A stretch of 64,000 bases of DNA from NCBI GenBank assembly GCA_965247585.1, contig CBDFHC010000005.1, positions 434,001-498,000 of the forward strand, in the 5' to 3' direction. Below the pieces are notes generated by a model. That model was not told where the DNA came from, made no database searches, and saw only the letters and a list, made by a program, of their open reading frames with translations. The translations under genes and the position numbers were made by a program. The stretch comes from CBDFHC01 sp965247585 (GTDB taxonomy: Bacteria; Chloroflexota; Dehalococcoidia; Lucifugimonadales; GCA-2712585). How positions within the stretch are numbered: the first letter of the stretch is position 1; each line of letters begins with the position of its first letter. Below are positions 24,594-33,405 of the stretch, piece after piece.

Positions 24594-24755
24594 GATTTGA
24601 ATCCAAGGTTGGTGTCAGTCCGCAAACGAGAACAGGTCCGGCATTTATATCGTAAAGCAACTAAAAGTATATCCCCAGCCGAAGGGGGTCACAACAGAAT
24701 TGGGGCCGGCGTGGCGCCACATCAGTCCAGGTTAACAGCAGCGCAACGCCGTTAG

Positions 24756-27164
24756 CTACTTAATCTGAAAGCCCCCGGGCATATACGAGTAGAACTTGGA
24801 GTCCCACCAAACCTTGCCGATGCGCCGGTGAAGGAAATAGTCCACTACGTCATGCCACGTTTCCCTACGTCCAATGTTATCCTGTACGAAGCCGAAATCC
24901 TTTCGGATTTCCTCCCATATTCCCTCTTTCTGTCGGTTTTCGTTGGGCCGGCGATAGATTTCTGGAAACCACAACAGGTCCTTATATGGGCCCTCGCGGA
25001 TGTAGGCCATCAGGTGCTGGGAGTCGCGTTGGCCGTGGGAGTCCAGCAGCAGCAGCGCCGTGGCAGTGGGCTTCTCTTGAATGGTCTCGCACCAATCCAC
25101 GTAGCCGCCCTCGTCCTCGTCCTTGTAGCAGCGGTACTCGATATAATCGTCGTTTCGCACGTACCAATTCAGCGGGTACCAGACTTCATAGTCCACATGG
25201 GCGCGCTCGGCGGGGTCCCGCGTCAGAAACTCCTCCCGCAGCTCATTGGCCAGGGTGCGCACGTCCTCGCTGCCGCCGGCGTACACCAGCATCTCAGGCC
25301 GGCCATCGCCATCTGTGTAGGAGGCCCGGACGCCGGTGAAAGTGGAGAAACCCAACAGCAGCGCCGCCACGCCCAGGGTGGCCAGCCGGAAGCCCATTCG
25401 CGGTTTGGCGCGGTACATTAGGGCGGCCACCACCGCCGCCACGACAATCATCGCCGCGGCGGCGACCCACCCGTCCAGGGAGGTCACGCGGCCCTCTCTG
25501 AGGTAGCTCTGGAAGAGAAAGACTCCTGTGAGCAGCAGCAGAGGCGCGGCCACCAGCAGCGCCAGGTGCCCCCCGGCCGCCAGCCGGCGCCAGGGCAGCT
25601 CTTGCAACAGGTCGCCCAGCAGCTTGGCCGAGAGCAGGATGAAGGGCAGGGTCACGTTCACCAGTAGCCAGGGCATCTTTTCCGAAGCGATGGTGTATAT
25701 CACGAAGGTGAGCACGGCCCAGAGGACCAGGAATAGGCCCAAGAATCCGCCCTTCTTCAGGTAGTAGACGATTCCGACGGCGCCTATCACCAGGGGCAGA
25801 AACTCGTAGAGGGAGCCCAGGGTGACGTAGTAGTACCAGGGCTGGTTGCCCCGGGCCACTTCCTGCTGGGCCAGCCAGTAGCCCAGCCCCTGCCAGACGC
25901 CGGTGAAGGCGCCCCCCAGCCTGGTGCAGACGGTGCCAGCGACCCCGCCCAGGGTGTCCGGGCACTCGGAGTAAGGCCGGACCAGCACCCCGAAAAAGCT
26001 GGTGTACAGGGTGGTCCAGATCAGGTAGAAGATTCCGGCGCTGATGAGCCACACCTTCCAACGCCACATTATCCCTACCGCGGCGGACAGCACCGTAACG
26101 CCAATTAGGATCCCCCCGGCGGCCAGGTAGTTGCGGGACACCTCTACATCCAGCATGGTCAGAACGGCGTAGGCCAGCGCGCCCAAGGCCGCCGCGGTCA
26201 GCGTCCGGACGATTCGGCGCGGCCGGTCCCTGAACACCGTGATGCCCCAAAGGGCGGCCACGGCGATGCCGCCCAACACCAGCGCGTCTATCACCACCGG
26301 CAGGTCCACCACCGCGGGCGTGACGAAGGGCTCTCCCCACAGGGGCAGGCCCACGGGGTTGCCCGGCGCGCTGCCGGAGTAGGCCAGCACCAACCCCTGC
26401 TCACCCGAGCTCTGGAATATGGACGTCAGGGCGGCGAATTGGGGCAGCGTCAGGGTGGCCAACATAAGGAGCAGGGCCGCCGGGCCGGTGAGGTCTGAGA
26501 CCCTGATGCGGCGTAGCCCCAGCGGGACAAGCTGCGTCACTGCCAGTATGGTCAGCACCGCGCCGAAGATGACCACCAGGATGTACACCGTCTCCTTGGT
26601 GGCGAAGGCGAAGCCCAGCACCGCCGCCATCATGTACAGATACCTGTTCTTCTGCTCGTGCAGGTACCTCCACACCAAGACAAACAGGGCCAGCGCCCAG
26701 AAGGCCATCAGGATATCGTTGCGGGAGTAGCGGCTGAAGTAGAGCAGCGCCGGAGACAGCGCCAGCATGGTGGACGCGATGAGGGTGGCGGGGCGGCCCA
26801 TGTAGTTTCGCAGGAAGTAGGGAAGCCCCACCAGCGCCGCGCCGAAGAGGGCGTAGACCAGCCGCACGGTGTAGTCGTCGTCCCAGAAGATGGAGAAGAC
26901 TGCGGCGTTGAGGAAGAATTGGAGGGGTCCGTGTATCCACGGCTCGTGGCGGACGCCGTTGCCGGTGAACAGGTCCCAACTGTAGTACGCGTGCAGGCTC
27001 TCGTCGTAGTGGAGGGGCCTGCCGTCCAGGTCCCATAACCGCAGCCCCAGCGCCAGCGCCACCAACGCGCCGAACATCATCTCGTCCCGGCCGGGCCGGT
27101 AGCCCAACAGGGCGAAGAGCCGCTCGGCCACGTATCGGCGGCTGCTAGCTATCAAGGAGGCCAT
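24756..27164 (-). CDS. GT-C-type membrane protein, Agl23-like (TIGR03663)
   Basis: An 802-residue polytopic membrane protein related to glycosyltransferase family 39/OST-like enzymes. The first external loop carries LDGRPLHYDESLHAYYSWDL, where the Asp/Glu pair is the typical GT-C catalytic loop. About a dozen hydrophobic helices follow, then a soluble C-terminal domain (about 590-802) with many Trp/Tyr residues. Family TIGR03663 was defined mainly from Chloroflexi and archaea. Its start overlaps the end of the next upstream gene (DUF2298) by 20 bases, so the pair is co-expressed. Likely transfers sugars from a lipid carrier at the cell surface. Confidence 0.82.
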   Translation of the reverse strand: MASLIASSRRYVAERLFALLGYRPGRDEMMFGALVALALGLRLWDLDGRPLHYDESLHAYYSWDLFTGNGVRHEPWIHGPLQFFLNAAVFSIFWDDDYTVRLVYALFGAALVGLPYFLRNYMGRPATLIASTMLALSPALLYFSRYSRNDILMAFWALALFVLVWRYLHEQKNRYLYMMAAVLGFAFATKETVYILVVIFGAVLTILAVTQLVPLGLRRIRVSDLTGPAALLLMLATLTLPQFAALTSIFQSSGEQGLVLAYSGSAPGNPVGLPLWGEPFVTPAVVDLPVVIDALVLGGIAVAALWGITVFRDRPRRIVRTLTAAALGALAYAVLTMLDVEVSRNYLAAGGILIGVTVLSAAVGIMWRWKVWLISAGIFYLIWTTLYTSFFGVLVRPYSECPDTLGGVAGTVCTRLGGAFTGVWQGLGYWLAQQEVARGNQPWYYYVTLGSLYEFLPLVIGAVGIVYYLKKGGFLGLFLVLWAVLTFVIYTIASEKMPWLLVNVTLPFILLSAKLLGDLLQELPWRRLAAGGHLALLVAAPLLLLTGVFLFQSYLREGRVTSLDGWVAAAAMIVVAAVVAALMYRAKPRMGFRLATLGVAALLLGFSTFTGVRASYTDGDGRPEMLVYAGGSEDVRTLANELREEFLTRDPAERAHVDYEVWYPLNWYVRNDDYIEYRCYKDEDEGGYVDWCETIQEKPTATALLLLDSHGQRDSQHLMAYIREGPYKDLLWFPEIYRRPNENRQKEGIWEEIRKDFGFVQDNIGRRETWHDVVDYFLHRRIGKVWWDSKFYSYMPGGFQIK

Positions 27165-29514
27165 CGTCCTGGTCCCCGTGGTTTCGCATGTAAACGGTTA
27201 CGCTGCCCCGATGAAAATAGACCTCCATCAGGCTGGGAAATGCGCCCAGACCCTGAAACCCGTACTTGGCCCGCTCTCTGACGCCCACGTAAACGTACCT
27301 CACGCCGTACCTTTCCAGCAGGGCGCCCACCTCCTCCGGGTCCTGGCTTTGGTATATGGCCGCCACGTCCTCTTCGCGCCCGTTGAAGGGTACGCTGGAG
27401 CCGCGCCATTGTAGCTCATGCCCGGGCCAGTTCAGCAGCGAAGGCAGCCCCGTGGCCGCCGCCACCCGGCCGTGGTCACTGTAGTCGCCGCCCACAGCCT
27501 CCACAAGACGGCCCCGCGGCGCACTGTCCCGGAGCCGCAGGATGGCTTCGTACTCGGCGGGGTCCTGCCGCTTTACGTAGGCCAGGCCGTCCAGCGTTGG
27601 AGAGTCGTTGGAGCTTTTGACACGGTCCAGCGCCGCCCCGGCGGGGTAGTATAGCGAACCCAGCAGCAATAGCACCGTCACGCCCACCAGGACGTGGCTT
27701 CCCAGCTTCAGCGCCGGCGCCCTGGGCAGCGGCTGCGATATCCAGTGGTAGACCCCGAAGGCGGAGGCCAAGGCCAGCAGTAGCCACGCCTGGTAGGTCA
27801 GCTTGAAAACGGTGTTCATGCGCAGCGGAAGGAAGTCCTCCAGGTAGAACATCTCCACTCCCATGAGCAGATAGTATCCCAGCGCCGTGAGCGCCAGGCC
27901 AAACACCACCGGATGCGGCCCGCTCCTGGCCCGCGCCAGCGCGCTGAACACGGACAGCCCTACCAGAACGATCAGGGGCAGCAGCTTTCCGAACCGGGAC
28001 CCCACCGCCTTCGCCGCATCCCCCAATCCGTCGTCCGCCAGAATTAGGAAGAAGGCCAGCCCGGCCCACAGCACCACGGGCAGGAGGGTGACGACCACGG
28101 CTATTGTCACTGACCCCTCGTCCAGCAGCGCTTGACGCGGCAGCGACCATAGCTGCCTCAGGACGAAGGGAACGGTTATGACCAGGAAGAGCCCCCAGAT
28201 AAGGAAGAAGTAGAAGGGGCGGGTGCTCACCTCTTCCAACGGCAGGATGCCGGAGGCCTGGCTTTGAAGGTCCAGGTAGAAGGGGAGGAACATCAGCACC
28301 GCCAGCCCCAGAATCGGCGCGGCGACGATGCCCGCCTTCAGGAAGGGAATCCACACCGTGGAAGCCTGCTCCCGGAGCGCCCGTGCCAGCAGCAACGCGG
28401 CGAAGAGCGCGGCATAGACTGGAAGGTCCCAAATGTTTATGAACGCCAGCGCGCCCAGGGACAGGGAGAGGGCCAGCGCCTCCCAGACGTGCCGCTTGAG
28501 CCACTCCAGCCCCAGTGGACTTTGCCCCAGGTAGAGGTTTAGCGACAGCGAGAGGCTGAGTACGACGAACGGCAGCGACAGGACGTGGGCGTGCAGGTCC
28601 CCCAGGAGAAAGCTGAAGAAGGGGAACTCGGTGATGGTAAAGTCCAGGCTATCCAGGCCCACCACCGTGTCAATGACCCGGGTGGAATGCCACCACCAGT
28701 TATAGTCCTGGGGGAAGAAGGAGGCGCTTTCCGCGGCGGACCTGGAGAGGTCTTTGATGTTGACCCACTGCCAAAACCCCTCCGAGCCCCAGCCCTGGGC
28801 CTGGACGAAGTCCAGCACGCCCACCAGGTGGCCTATGAGGCCGATGAACACCGGGGCGGCCAGTGCAAACAGGACGGCCCGAAGAGGCCGCGCCCCGGCC
28901 AGCCGCACCAGGTTGTAAATCAGTCCGTAGGCGGCTAGCGACATCAGGGCGGCGATCAGCGCCAAGGACAGGTTGTAGCTGACGCTGGAGGCAATGCCGG
29001 TGAGCTTGGTCAGGCCACCCATCATCAGGTGGCCGAAGTAGTAGTAGCTCACGGTGTGGCCCGCCAACCACATGTCCTCCGGCGGAAACGAGTCGGCCAG
29101 GACCACCGCGTTCAGGAAGCCGAAGTCCATGGGCTTCTCGGTATGGTTTATGGCCGGCACCTGGGAGGCCACCGCGGCCCATAACGCGAAGACGGCCAGG
29201 AATAGCACCTGCCCAACGCCCAGGTGCAGCCGCTCTTGCCACAGGAAAGCGGCCAGCGCCGCGCCGTGACGCCTCACCACCAGCCCGGACGCCAGGGCTA
29301 TGGCCAGCAGGATGCCAATGATGACGTAGCGGCTGTTTTCCACCAGGCCCGTAAGGCCCAGCACCCAGTACAGGTAGGACGCCAGCAGGAGCCCGAATAC
29401 CGGCGCCAGCGCAAGACCGCGGTCCGGCAACCGGCGGAATAGCAGATAGCCCAGAGGCAGGGCGATTAGGCCAAGGATTTCGACGGCCAGGAGCCAGAGA
29501 AGAATGTTGGCCAC
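27145..29514 (-). CDS. DUF2298 (Chlor_Arch_YYY-like) membrane glycosyltransferase-like protein
   Basis: A 789-residue membrane protein with 15 or more predicted helices. It has AINHTEKPMDFGFLNAVV, where the acidic residues lie in the first large loop as in GT-C enzymes. HTVSYYYFGHLMMGG carries the triple tyrosine that gave the YYY family its name, and FPFFSFLLGDLHAHVLSLPF has the conserved DLHAH. The C-terminal soluble part includes GRVAAATGLPSLLNWPGHELQWRG, a motif typical of the family. This family (TIGR03662) occurs in Chloroflexi and archaea and is often next to TIGR03663 proteins, as here. Role probably in surface glycan assembly. Confidence 0.85.
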   Translation of the reverse strand: MANILLWLLAVEILGLIALPLGYLLFRRLPDRGLALAPVFGLLLASYLYWVLGLTGLVENSRYVIIGILLAIALASGLVVRRHGAALAAFLWQERLHLGVGQVLFLAVFALWAAVASQVPAINHTEKPMDFGFLNAVVLADSFPPEDMWLAGHTVSYYYFGHLMMGGLTKLTGIASSVSYNLSLALIAALMSLAAYGLIYNLVRLAGARPLRAVLFALAAPVFIGLIGHLVGVLDFVQAQGWGSEGFWQWVNIKDLSRSAAESASFFPQDYNWWWHSTRVIDTVVGLDSLDFTITEFPFFSFLLGDLHAHVLSLPFVVLSLSLSLNLYLGQSPLGLEWLKRHVWEALALSLSLGALAFINIWDLPVYAALFAALLLARALREQASTVWIPFLKAGIVAAPILGLAVLMFLPFYLDLQSQASGILPLEEVSTRPFYFFLIWGLFLVITVPFVLRQLWSLPRQALLDEGSVTIAVVVTLLPVVLWAGLAFFLILADDGLGDAAKAVGSRFGKLLPLIVLVGLSVFSALARARSGPHPVVFGLALTALGYYLLMGVEMFYLEDFLPLRMNTVFKLTYQAWLLLALASAFGVYHWISQPLPRAPALKLGSHVLVGVTVLLLLGSLYYPAGAALDRVKSSNDSPTLDGLAYVKRQDPAEYEAILRLRDSAPRGRLVEAVGGDYSDHGRVAAATGLPSLLNWPGHELQWRGSSVPFNGREEDVAAIYQSQDPEEVGALLERYGVRYVYVGVRERAKYGFQGLGAFPSLMEVYFHRGSVTVYMRNHGDQDDGLLDS

Positions 29515-29545
29515 GGACTAGTCCGGGCCGCCCGCTGAAGGGCGG

Positions 29546-30502
29546 CTAGCTCATTGGGGCCAGCAGGGCGTCGATGTATTGATCGGCGTCGAAGGGGGCC
29601 ATGTCCTGAAGCTGCTCCCCAGTGCCGATGTACCTGATGGGGAGGCCCAACTCCTTCTTCACCGCCACCGCGATGCCGCCCTTGGCGGTGCCGTCCAGCT
29701 TGGCCAGAAATACCCCGGTGCAGTTCACCGCCTCAGTGAAGGCCCGGGCCTGGGTGAGCCCGTTGTAGCCGGTCGTCGCGTCCAGCACCAGCAGCACCTC
29801 GTGAGGGGCCAAGGGGTCCAGGCGGTTGATCACCGTGCGGATCTTCTTCATCTCCTCCATCAGGTTGGTCTTGGTGTGCAGCCGGCCGGCGGTGTCCACC
29901 ATGAGGAGGTTGAAGCCTCGGGCCCGGCTTGCCTGAAAGGCGTCGTAAGCCACCGCGCCGGGGTCCGCCCCGTGTTGGTGCGCTATAACGTCCACATCAG
30001 CCCGCTGCCCCAAGATTTGGAGCTGCTCTATAGCCGCGGCGCGGAACGTGTCCGCCGCCGCCATGATTACTTTGTTCCCCATCTCCTTGTAGTAGGAGGC
30101 CAGCTTGGCGATGCTGGTGGTCTTCCCCACCCCGTTTACCCCTACCACCAGCACCACGTAGGGCTGGGCTTCTAAGTCGGCTTCCCCGTCGGCGGGGGCC
30201 GCGCCGTTAGCGGTCATTATCTCCACCAACTGTCGCTTAAGGGCGGCGAAGACTTCCTCCGGCGTTTTGATGGAATTGGCCCCGGCCTGCCGGCGCAGCT
30301 CCGCCACTATGCTCATGGAGGCCTCCACGCCCACGTCACCGGAGATGAGCACCTCTTCAAGCTGCTCCCACAGCGCCTCGTCCAGCTCCGAGCTCCGAAG
30401 CATGTCCATGATCCGCCCGAACCAGGTGCGCCGGCTCCGCTCCACGGCGGCGCCGGTCTTGACCTGGTCCTCTTTCTTGTTCCGGCGAATGAATCTAAGC
30501 AT
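29546..30502 (-). CDS. ftsY: Signal recognition particle receptor FtsY
   Basis: A 318-residue FtsY, the membrane-associated GTPase that docks the signal recognition particle. A short basic N-terminus (no long acidic A domain) is followed by the NG domains. G1 is VVGVNGVGKTTSIAKLA (about residue 120), then AADTFRAAAIEQL, G3 VDTAGRLHTKTNLMEE, and the G4/G5 region LAKLDGTAKGG. Its start overlaps the end of rnc by eight bases. The rnc-ftsY order is common in bacteria. The DUF2298 gene begins 32 bases downstream on the same strand. Confidence 0.96.
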   Translation of the reverse strand: MLRFIRRNKKEDQVKTGAAVERSRRTWFGRIMDMLRSSELDEALWEQLEEVLISGDVGVEASMSIVAELRRQAGANSIKTPEEVFAALKRQLVEIMTANGAAPADGEADLEAQPYVVLVVGVNGVGKTTSIAKLASYYKEMGNKVIMAAADTFRAAAIEQLQILGQRADVDVIAHQHGADPGAVAYDAFQASRARGFNLLMVDTAGRLHTKTNLMEEMKKIRTVINRLDPLAPHEVLLVLDATTGYNGLTQARAFTEAVNCTGVFLAKLDGTAKGGIAVAVKKELGLPIRYIGTGEQLQDMAPFDADQYIDALLAPMS

Positions 30503-31184
30503 TTGTAAGCGTTTCCAGGGCCTGCACCGCCGCGTCCCTCTCGGCTTCGCTTTTGCTGGCGCCGGTGCCCGTGCCCATGACTTGGTCTCCCACCATTACC
30601 TCAATAGTATACGTTGGCCCGTGGTCCGGTCCCCGTACGTCAACAACGCGGTACCTGGGCGGTTCTCCCTTTTCGGCCTGTAAAATCTCCTGGAGACGGG
30701 ACTTGGGGTGCCGGGCGTCGCGGGGGGCATCCAGCCGCTGTAGCCTCTCCTCCATCCAGCCCAAGACCATTGTGCGAGTAACGGCGGGCCCCTGGTCCAG
30801 ATATGTGGCGCCCACCAGCGCTTCCAGGGCGTCCTCCAGGTTTGACGGCCGACTCCGGCCTCCGTTGGCCTCTTCACCCTTTCCCATATCCAGGTACTCG
30901 CCCAACTCCAAGTTCGAGGCCAACTCCGCCAGGCTCTGGGTCTGCACCAGCTCGGACCGGAGCTGGGTCAGCTCGCCTTCGCTCATGTCAGGGAAGCGCT
31001 GAAACAGCTCCAAGGCCACTATAACGCCCAGCACTGCGTCGCCCAGGAACTCCAATCGCTGGTAGGAGGGCAGCGCCAGGTGGGGGTTTTCGTTGAGGAA
31101 CGAAGGGTGGGTGAGAGCCTCAGAGAGAAGGCTGGGCTTCGTAAATTTGAGGCCCAGCCTTCGCTCCAGCTTTTCAGCTTGCAA
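30495..31184 (-). CDS. rnc: Ribonuclease III
   Basis: A 229-residue RNase III that cuts double-stranded RNA during rRNA and mRNA processing. The catalytic signature is YQRLEFLGDAVLGVIVA (about residues 40-57), with a second acidic site in NLEDALEALVGATYLD. A C-terminal double-stranded-RNA-binding domain begins near PKSRLQEILQAEKG and ends GTGTGASKSEAERDAAVQAL. It lies 15 bases downstream of the predicted DsbA-like selenoprotein stop and overlaps ftsY. Confidence 0.96.
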   Translation of the reverse strand: MQAEKLERRLGLKFTKPSLLSEALTHPSFLNENPHLALPSYQRLEFLGDAVLGVIVALELFQRFPDMSEGELTQLRSELVQTQSLAELASNLELGEYLDMGKGEEANGGRSRPSNLEDALEALVGATYLDQGPAVTRTMVLGWMEERLQRLDAPRDARHPKSRLQEILQAEKGEPPRYRVVDVRGPDHGPTYTIEVMVGDQVMGTGTGASKSEAERDAAVQALETLTNA

Positions 31185-31199
31185 GGTTTTGTACCCGGA

Positions 31200-31832
31200 T
31201 TAGGAGGGTTTGACCACGGCGGGCCACGGCGGCTGGGGCCGCTTCAACTCGCCGATGTTGTGCCACTGGCCCATCACCTTGGTCAGGGTATCGTACAGCT
31301 CCACTGACTCTTCAGGGGTGGGCTTGAACATTTTTAGGAAGGCGGCCTCTCCGTTGGGGAAGACGAAGGTGGGCACGCCAAAGGCCCCGAACTTCTCTGA
31401 CCCTTCGATGTGGCTCTCGGCGATCACCTGCAATAGCGCCGGGTCTTCCATGTCCTCCCGCAACCGGCCGGTGTCTAGTCCGGCGGCCCTGGCCGCGTCA
31501 AGGATTACGTCTATGTCAGTCAGGTCCTTACGGTCTTCGTGGCGGGCCTTCAGCAGGTTGATGCGGAAGTCGCTCAGCTTGTCCTCTTCCTGCCGTGCCG
31601 CCGCCAGGTCGGCCTTCAGGGCCAGGATGCCGCGGTTGTTTTCGCCAGGAGGGTTCTCCCAGGCCTTCCAGTCCGGCCCTTCCTTGCTGTTTGCCTGGGC
31701 CAGCACAAAGGGACGCCAGTCGACTTCGGTGCGCTTACCCGTCTGATCGTCTACCTGTCGCAGCCAAATGGCCGCGTTATAAACGTAGGGTCAAGTAAAG
31801 TCAAAGAACATCTTGAACTTATCTTCTGCCAT
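31200..31832 (-). CDS. DsbA/FrnE-like thioredoxin-fold protein, predicted selenoprotein (Sec14)
   Basis: A 210-residue protein of the DsbA/2-hydroxychromene isomerase group if TGA at 31791-31793 is read as selenocysteine. It starts MAEDKFKMFFDFT, then U-PYVYNAAIWL, then VDWRPFVLAQANSKEGPDW. The helical insertion and the cis-Pro region FGVPTFVFPNGEAA complete the fold. The family has FDFTCPYxY here, so TGA replaces the single active-site Cys; the second position is Val, so this is a one-selenol site. ATG 31832 has GGAGG five bases upstream, supporting a start before the TGA. Without readthrough the product is 13 residues, and a later start (31706) would lack the active site. It heads the series with rnc and ftsY. 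Confidence 0.8.
31760..31775 (-). promoter_or_regulatory. Possible SECIS hairpin of the DsbA-like gene
   Basis: Fifteen bases after UGA the mRNA can pair GCGGCC with GGCUGC (six pairs, one G-U) around the loop AUUU. Distance fits a bacterial SECIS, but the loop lacks the usual early G. An alternative fold slightly downstream with a CGA loop is possible but has a broken stem. This is the weakest of the four elements. Confidence 0.35.
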
Positions 31833-31901
31833 ATGGGCCTCCAAGCGTGGTACGAGTGGGTTGATTGTATTAAGGGGAGAATCAAAAGTCAAAGTTGAGC
31901 G

Positions 31902-31910
31902 TGTTATAAT
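31902..31910 (+). promoter_or_regulatory. Extended -10 promoter for the tRNA nucleotidyltransferase gene
   Basis: TGTTATAAT is an extended -10 (TG-n-TATAAT) in the gap between the divergent DsbA-like and nucleotidyltransferase genes. Initiation near 31917 would give an almost leaderless mRNA for ATG 31921. No clear -35 is present, as is common with extended -10 sites. Confidence 0.5.
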
Positions 31911-31920
31911 TAAGGCACTG

Positions 31921-33186
31921 ATGGGCGCGTTGCGCGTTGCCAGGAAAACCCTCTCGCTGCTGTCAAATTTCGAGGAATCCCTCTCCCCGGAGTCCCGCCA
32001 ACTGCTGGATTGTGCCACTTATTCCGCGCGCCAGTTAACGTTTCCGCTGTTCCTGGTCGGCGGACCCGTGCGGGACCTGCTGCTGGGCCGCCGGTCGGTG
32101 GACCTGGACCTGGTGGTGGAGGGAAAGGCGGAGCGGTTGGCCGCCGCGGTGGCGGACCGATTGCACGCCAAGCTAACGGCCCACCGCCGCTTTGGCACCG
32201 CCACCGTGACGCTGGGAACGCACCGGCTGGACCTGGCGACCGCGCGAAAGGAGTCCTACCCGCGCCCCGGCGCCCTTCCCAAGGTTGCCCCCGGCAGCTT
32301 GGATGAAGACCTGCACCGAAGGGACTTCACCATGAACGCCATGGCGCTGGAGCTCGGCGGCGGCGATGGGCGGATTGTGGACCTCTGCGGAGGCCGGGAA
32401 GCCTTGGCCAAGGGCCTGGTCCGGGCGCTGCACCGCGTCAGCTTTCGGGACGACCCCACCCGCATTCTGAGGGCAGTCAGGTATGAGCAGCGCCTGGGAT
32501 TCCGGCTGGAGGAGTCCACCGAGGCGTGGATGCTGGAGGCCCTGGCCGCGGGTGCGCTTTCCACCATCAGTCCCTTCCGGCTCCGGCGCGAGGTAGATCT
32601 GTTGTTAGGCGAGCCTTCCGCCAAGGCCTCGGTGCTCAGGGCCGGGGCGCTGGGAGTCTGGAGGGCGTTGTACCCGCCGCTGGAGGACGCCGGCTGGATT
32701 GGCCGGCTACGGGAGGAGGGGACAGGGGACCGCCCGGTCCGATTCGTGGCGGCGTTGGCGTGGCCCCTGACTCCGGACCAGGGCGAGGCGTTCATTTCCC
32801 GCCTCAACATGCCCAATAACTGGAGCGCCGCCGTGCGGGACGTTATCTTGTTACGGAGGCTTGACGGCAGACTGTCGGAGGAGGGGTTGTCGCGGCGGGA
32901 GGTCTGCGGTCTGCTGGATGGATGCAGCCCGGATGCGCTGTCCATCCTGGCGGACTACGCTGGGACTCCGGCTGCCGAGGGCCGCGTGCGGCGCTATCTG
33001 GAAGAGTGGCGGTACGTCAAGCCGTCGCTGGGCGGCAGGGAGCTGCTCCGGCTGGGTGTCCCCCATGGCCCCCAGATAGGAGAGGTGTTGGGTCTTCTGA
33101 AACGTGCCCGGCTGGAGGGCGCCGCGGCCAACCGGCAAGATGAATCAGCCATGGTGCGTGAGTACCTGGCGGCAAAAGGGGGCTAG
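31921..33186 (+). CDS. tRNA nucleotidyltransferase/poly(A) polymerase family protein
   Basis: A 421-residue class II nucleotidyltransferase that adds CCA to tRNA ends or poly(A) to RNA. The head domain has LFLVGGPVRDLLLGR, then VDLDLVVEG (the DxD metal site), RFGTATVTLG, RRDFTMNAMAL and the neck motif FRDDPTRILRAVRYEQRLGF. Which activity it has cannot be told from these motifs. ATG 31921 is chosen over an upstream in-frame start at 31813 because the family sequence starts soon after and a promoter lies just ahead. It is divergent from the DsbA-like gene and followed three bases later by a zinc protein. Confidence 0.9.
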   Translation: MGALRVARKTLSLLSNFEESLSPESRQLLDCATYSARQLTFPLFLVGGPVRDLLLGRRSVDLDLVVEGKAERLAAAVADRLHAKLTAHRRFGTATVTLGTHRLDLATARKESYPRPGALPKVAPGSLDEDLHRRDFTMNAMALELGGGDGRIVDLCGGREALAKGLVRALHRVSFRDDPTRILRAVRYEQRLGFRLEESTEAWMLEALAAGALSTISPFRLRREVDLLLGEPSAKASVLRAGALGVWRALYPPLEDAGWIGRLREEGTGDRPVRFVAALAWPLTPDQGEAFISRLNMPNNWSAAVRDVILLRRLDGRLSEEGLSRREVCGLLDGCSPDALSILADYAGTPAAEGRVRRYLEEWRYVKPSLGGRELLRLGVPHGPQIGEVLGLLKRARLEGAAANRQDESAMVREYLAAKGG

Positions 33187-33189
33187 CCT

Positions 33190-33390
33190 ATGATGGAAGA
33201 TGAGAACTGCGTGGTATGCGACGGGGAGTTGGACGAATTTCGTCAGGCCAGTTGCCAGTTTTGCGGCAGGAGGTTCCACCAACCGTGGGACGAGAGCAAG
33301 GAAAGTCCCTGCGGCCGCATCATCAGCCACACTGATGCGCTGGCCCTGGTGTACATTTGCAACAATTGCTATACCGAGTCGGAGGACTAG
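33190..33390 (+). CDS. Small zinc-ribbon-like protein
   Basis: A 66-residue acidic protein with four CxxC-type pairs or single cysteines: CVVCDGE, CQFCGRRFH, SPCGR and ICNNCYTE. The first two and the last pair could bind zinc, giving a rubredoxin-like or treble-clef knuckle. It starts three bases after the nucleotidyltransferase stop and ends 15 bases before the quinone oxidoreductase, with all three in one direction, so it is a real expressed gene. No family name; function unknown. Confidence 0.7.
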   Translation: MMEDENCVVCDGELDEFRQASCQFCGRRFHQPWDESKESPCGRIISHTDALALVYICNNCYTESED

Positions 33391-33405
33391 GAAGGAGACG
33401 GGATC

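Noticed and set aside
4996..31832. UGA recoded to Trp or Gly (alternative genetic code)
   Set aside because: UGA is an ordinary stop in other genes here, and the in-frame UGAs occur only at Cys positions.
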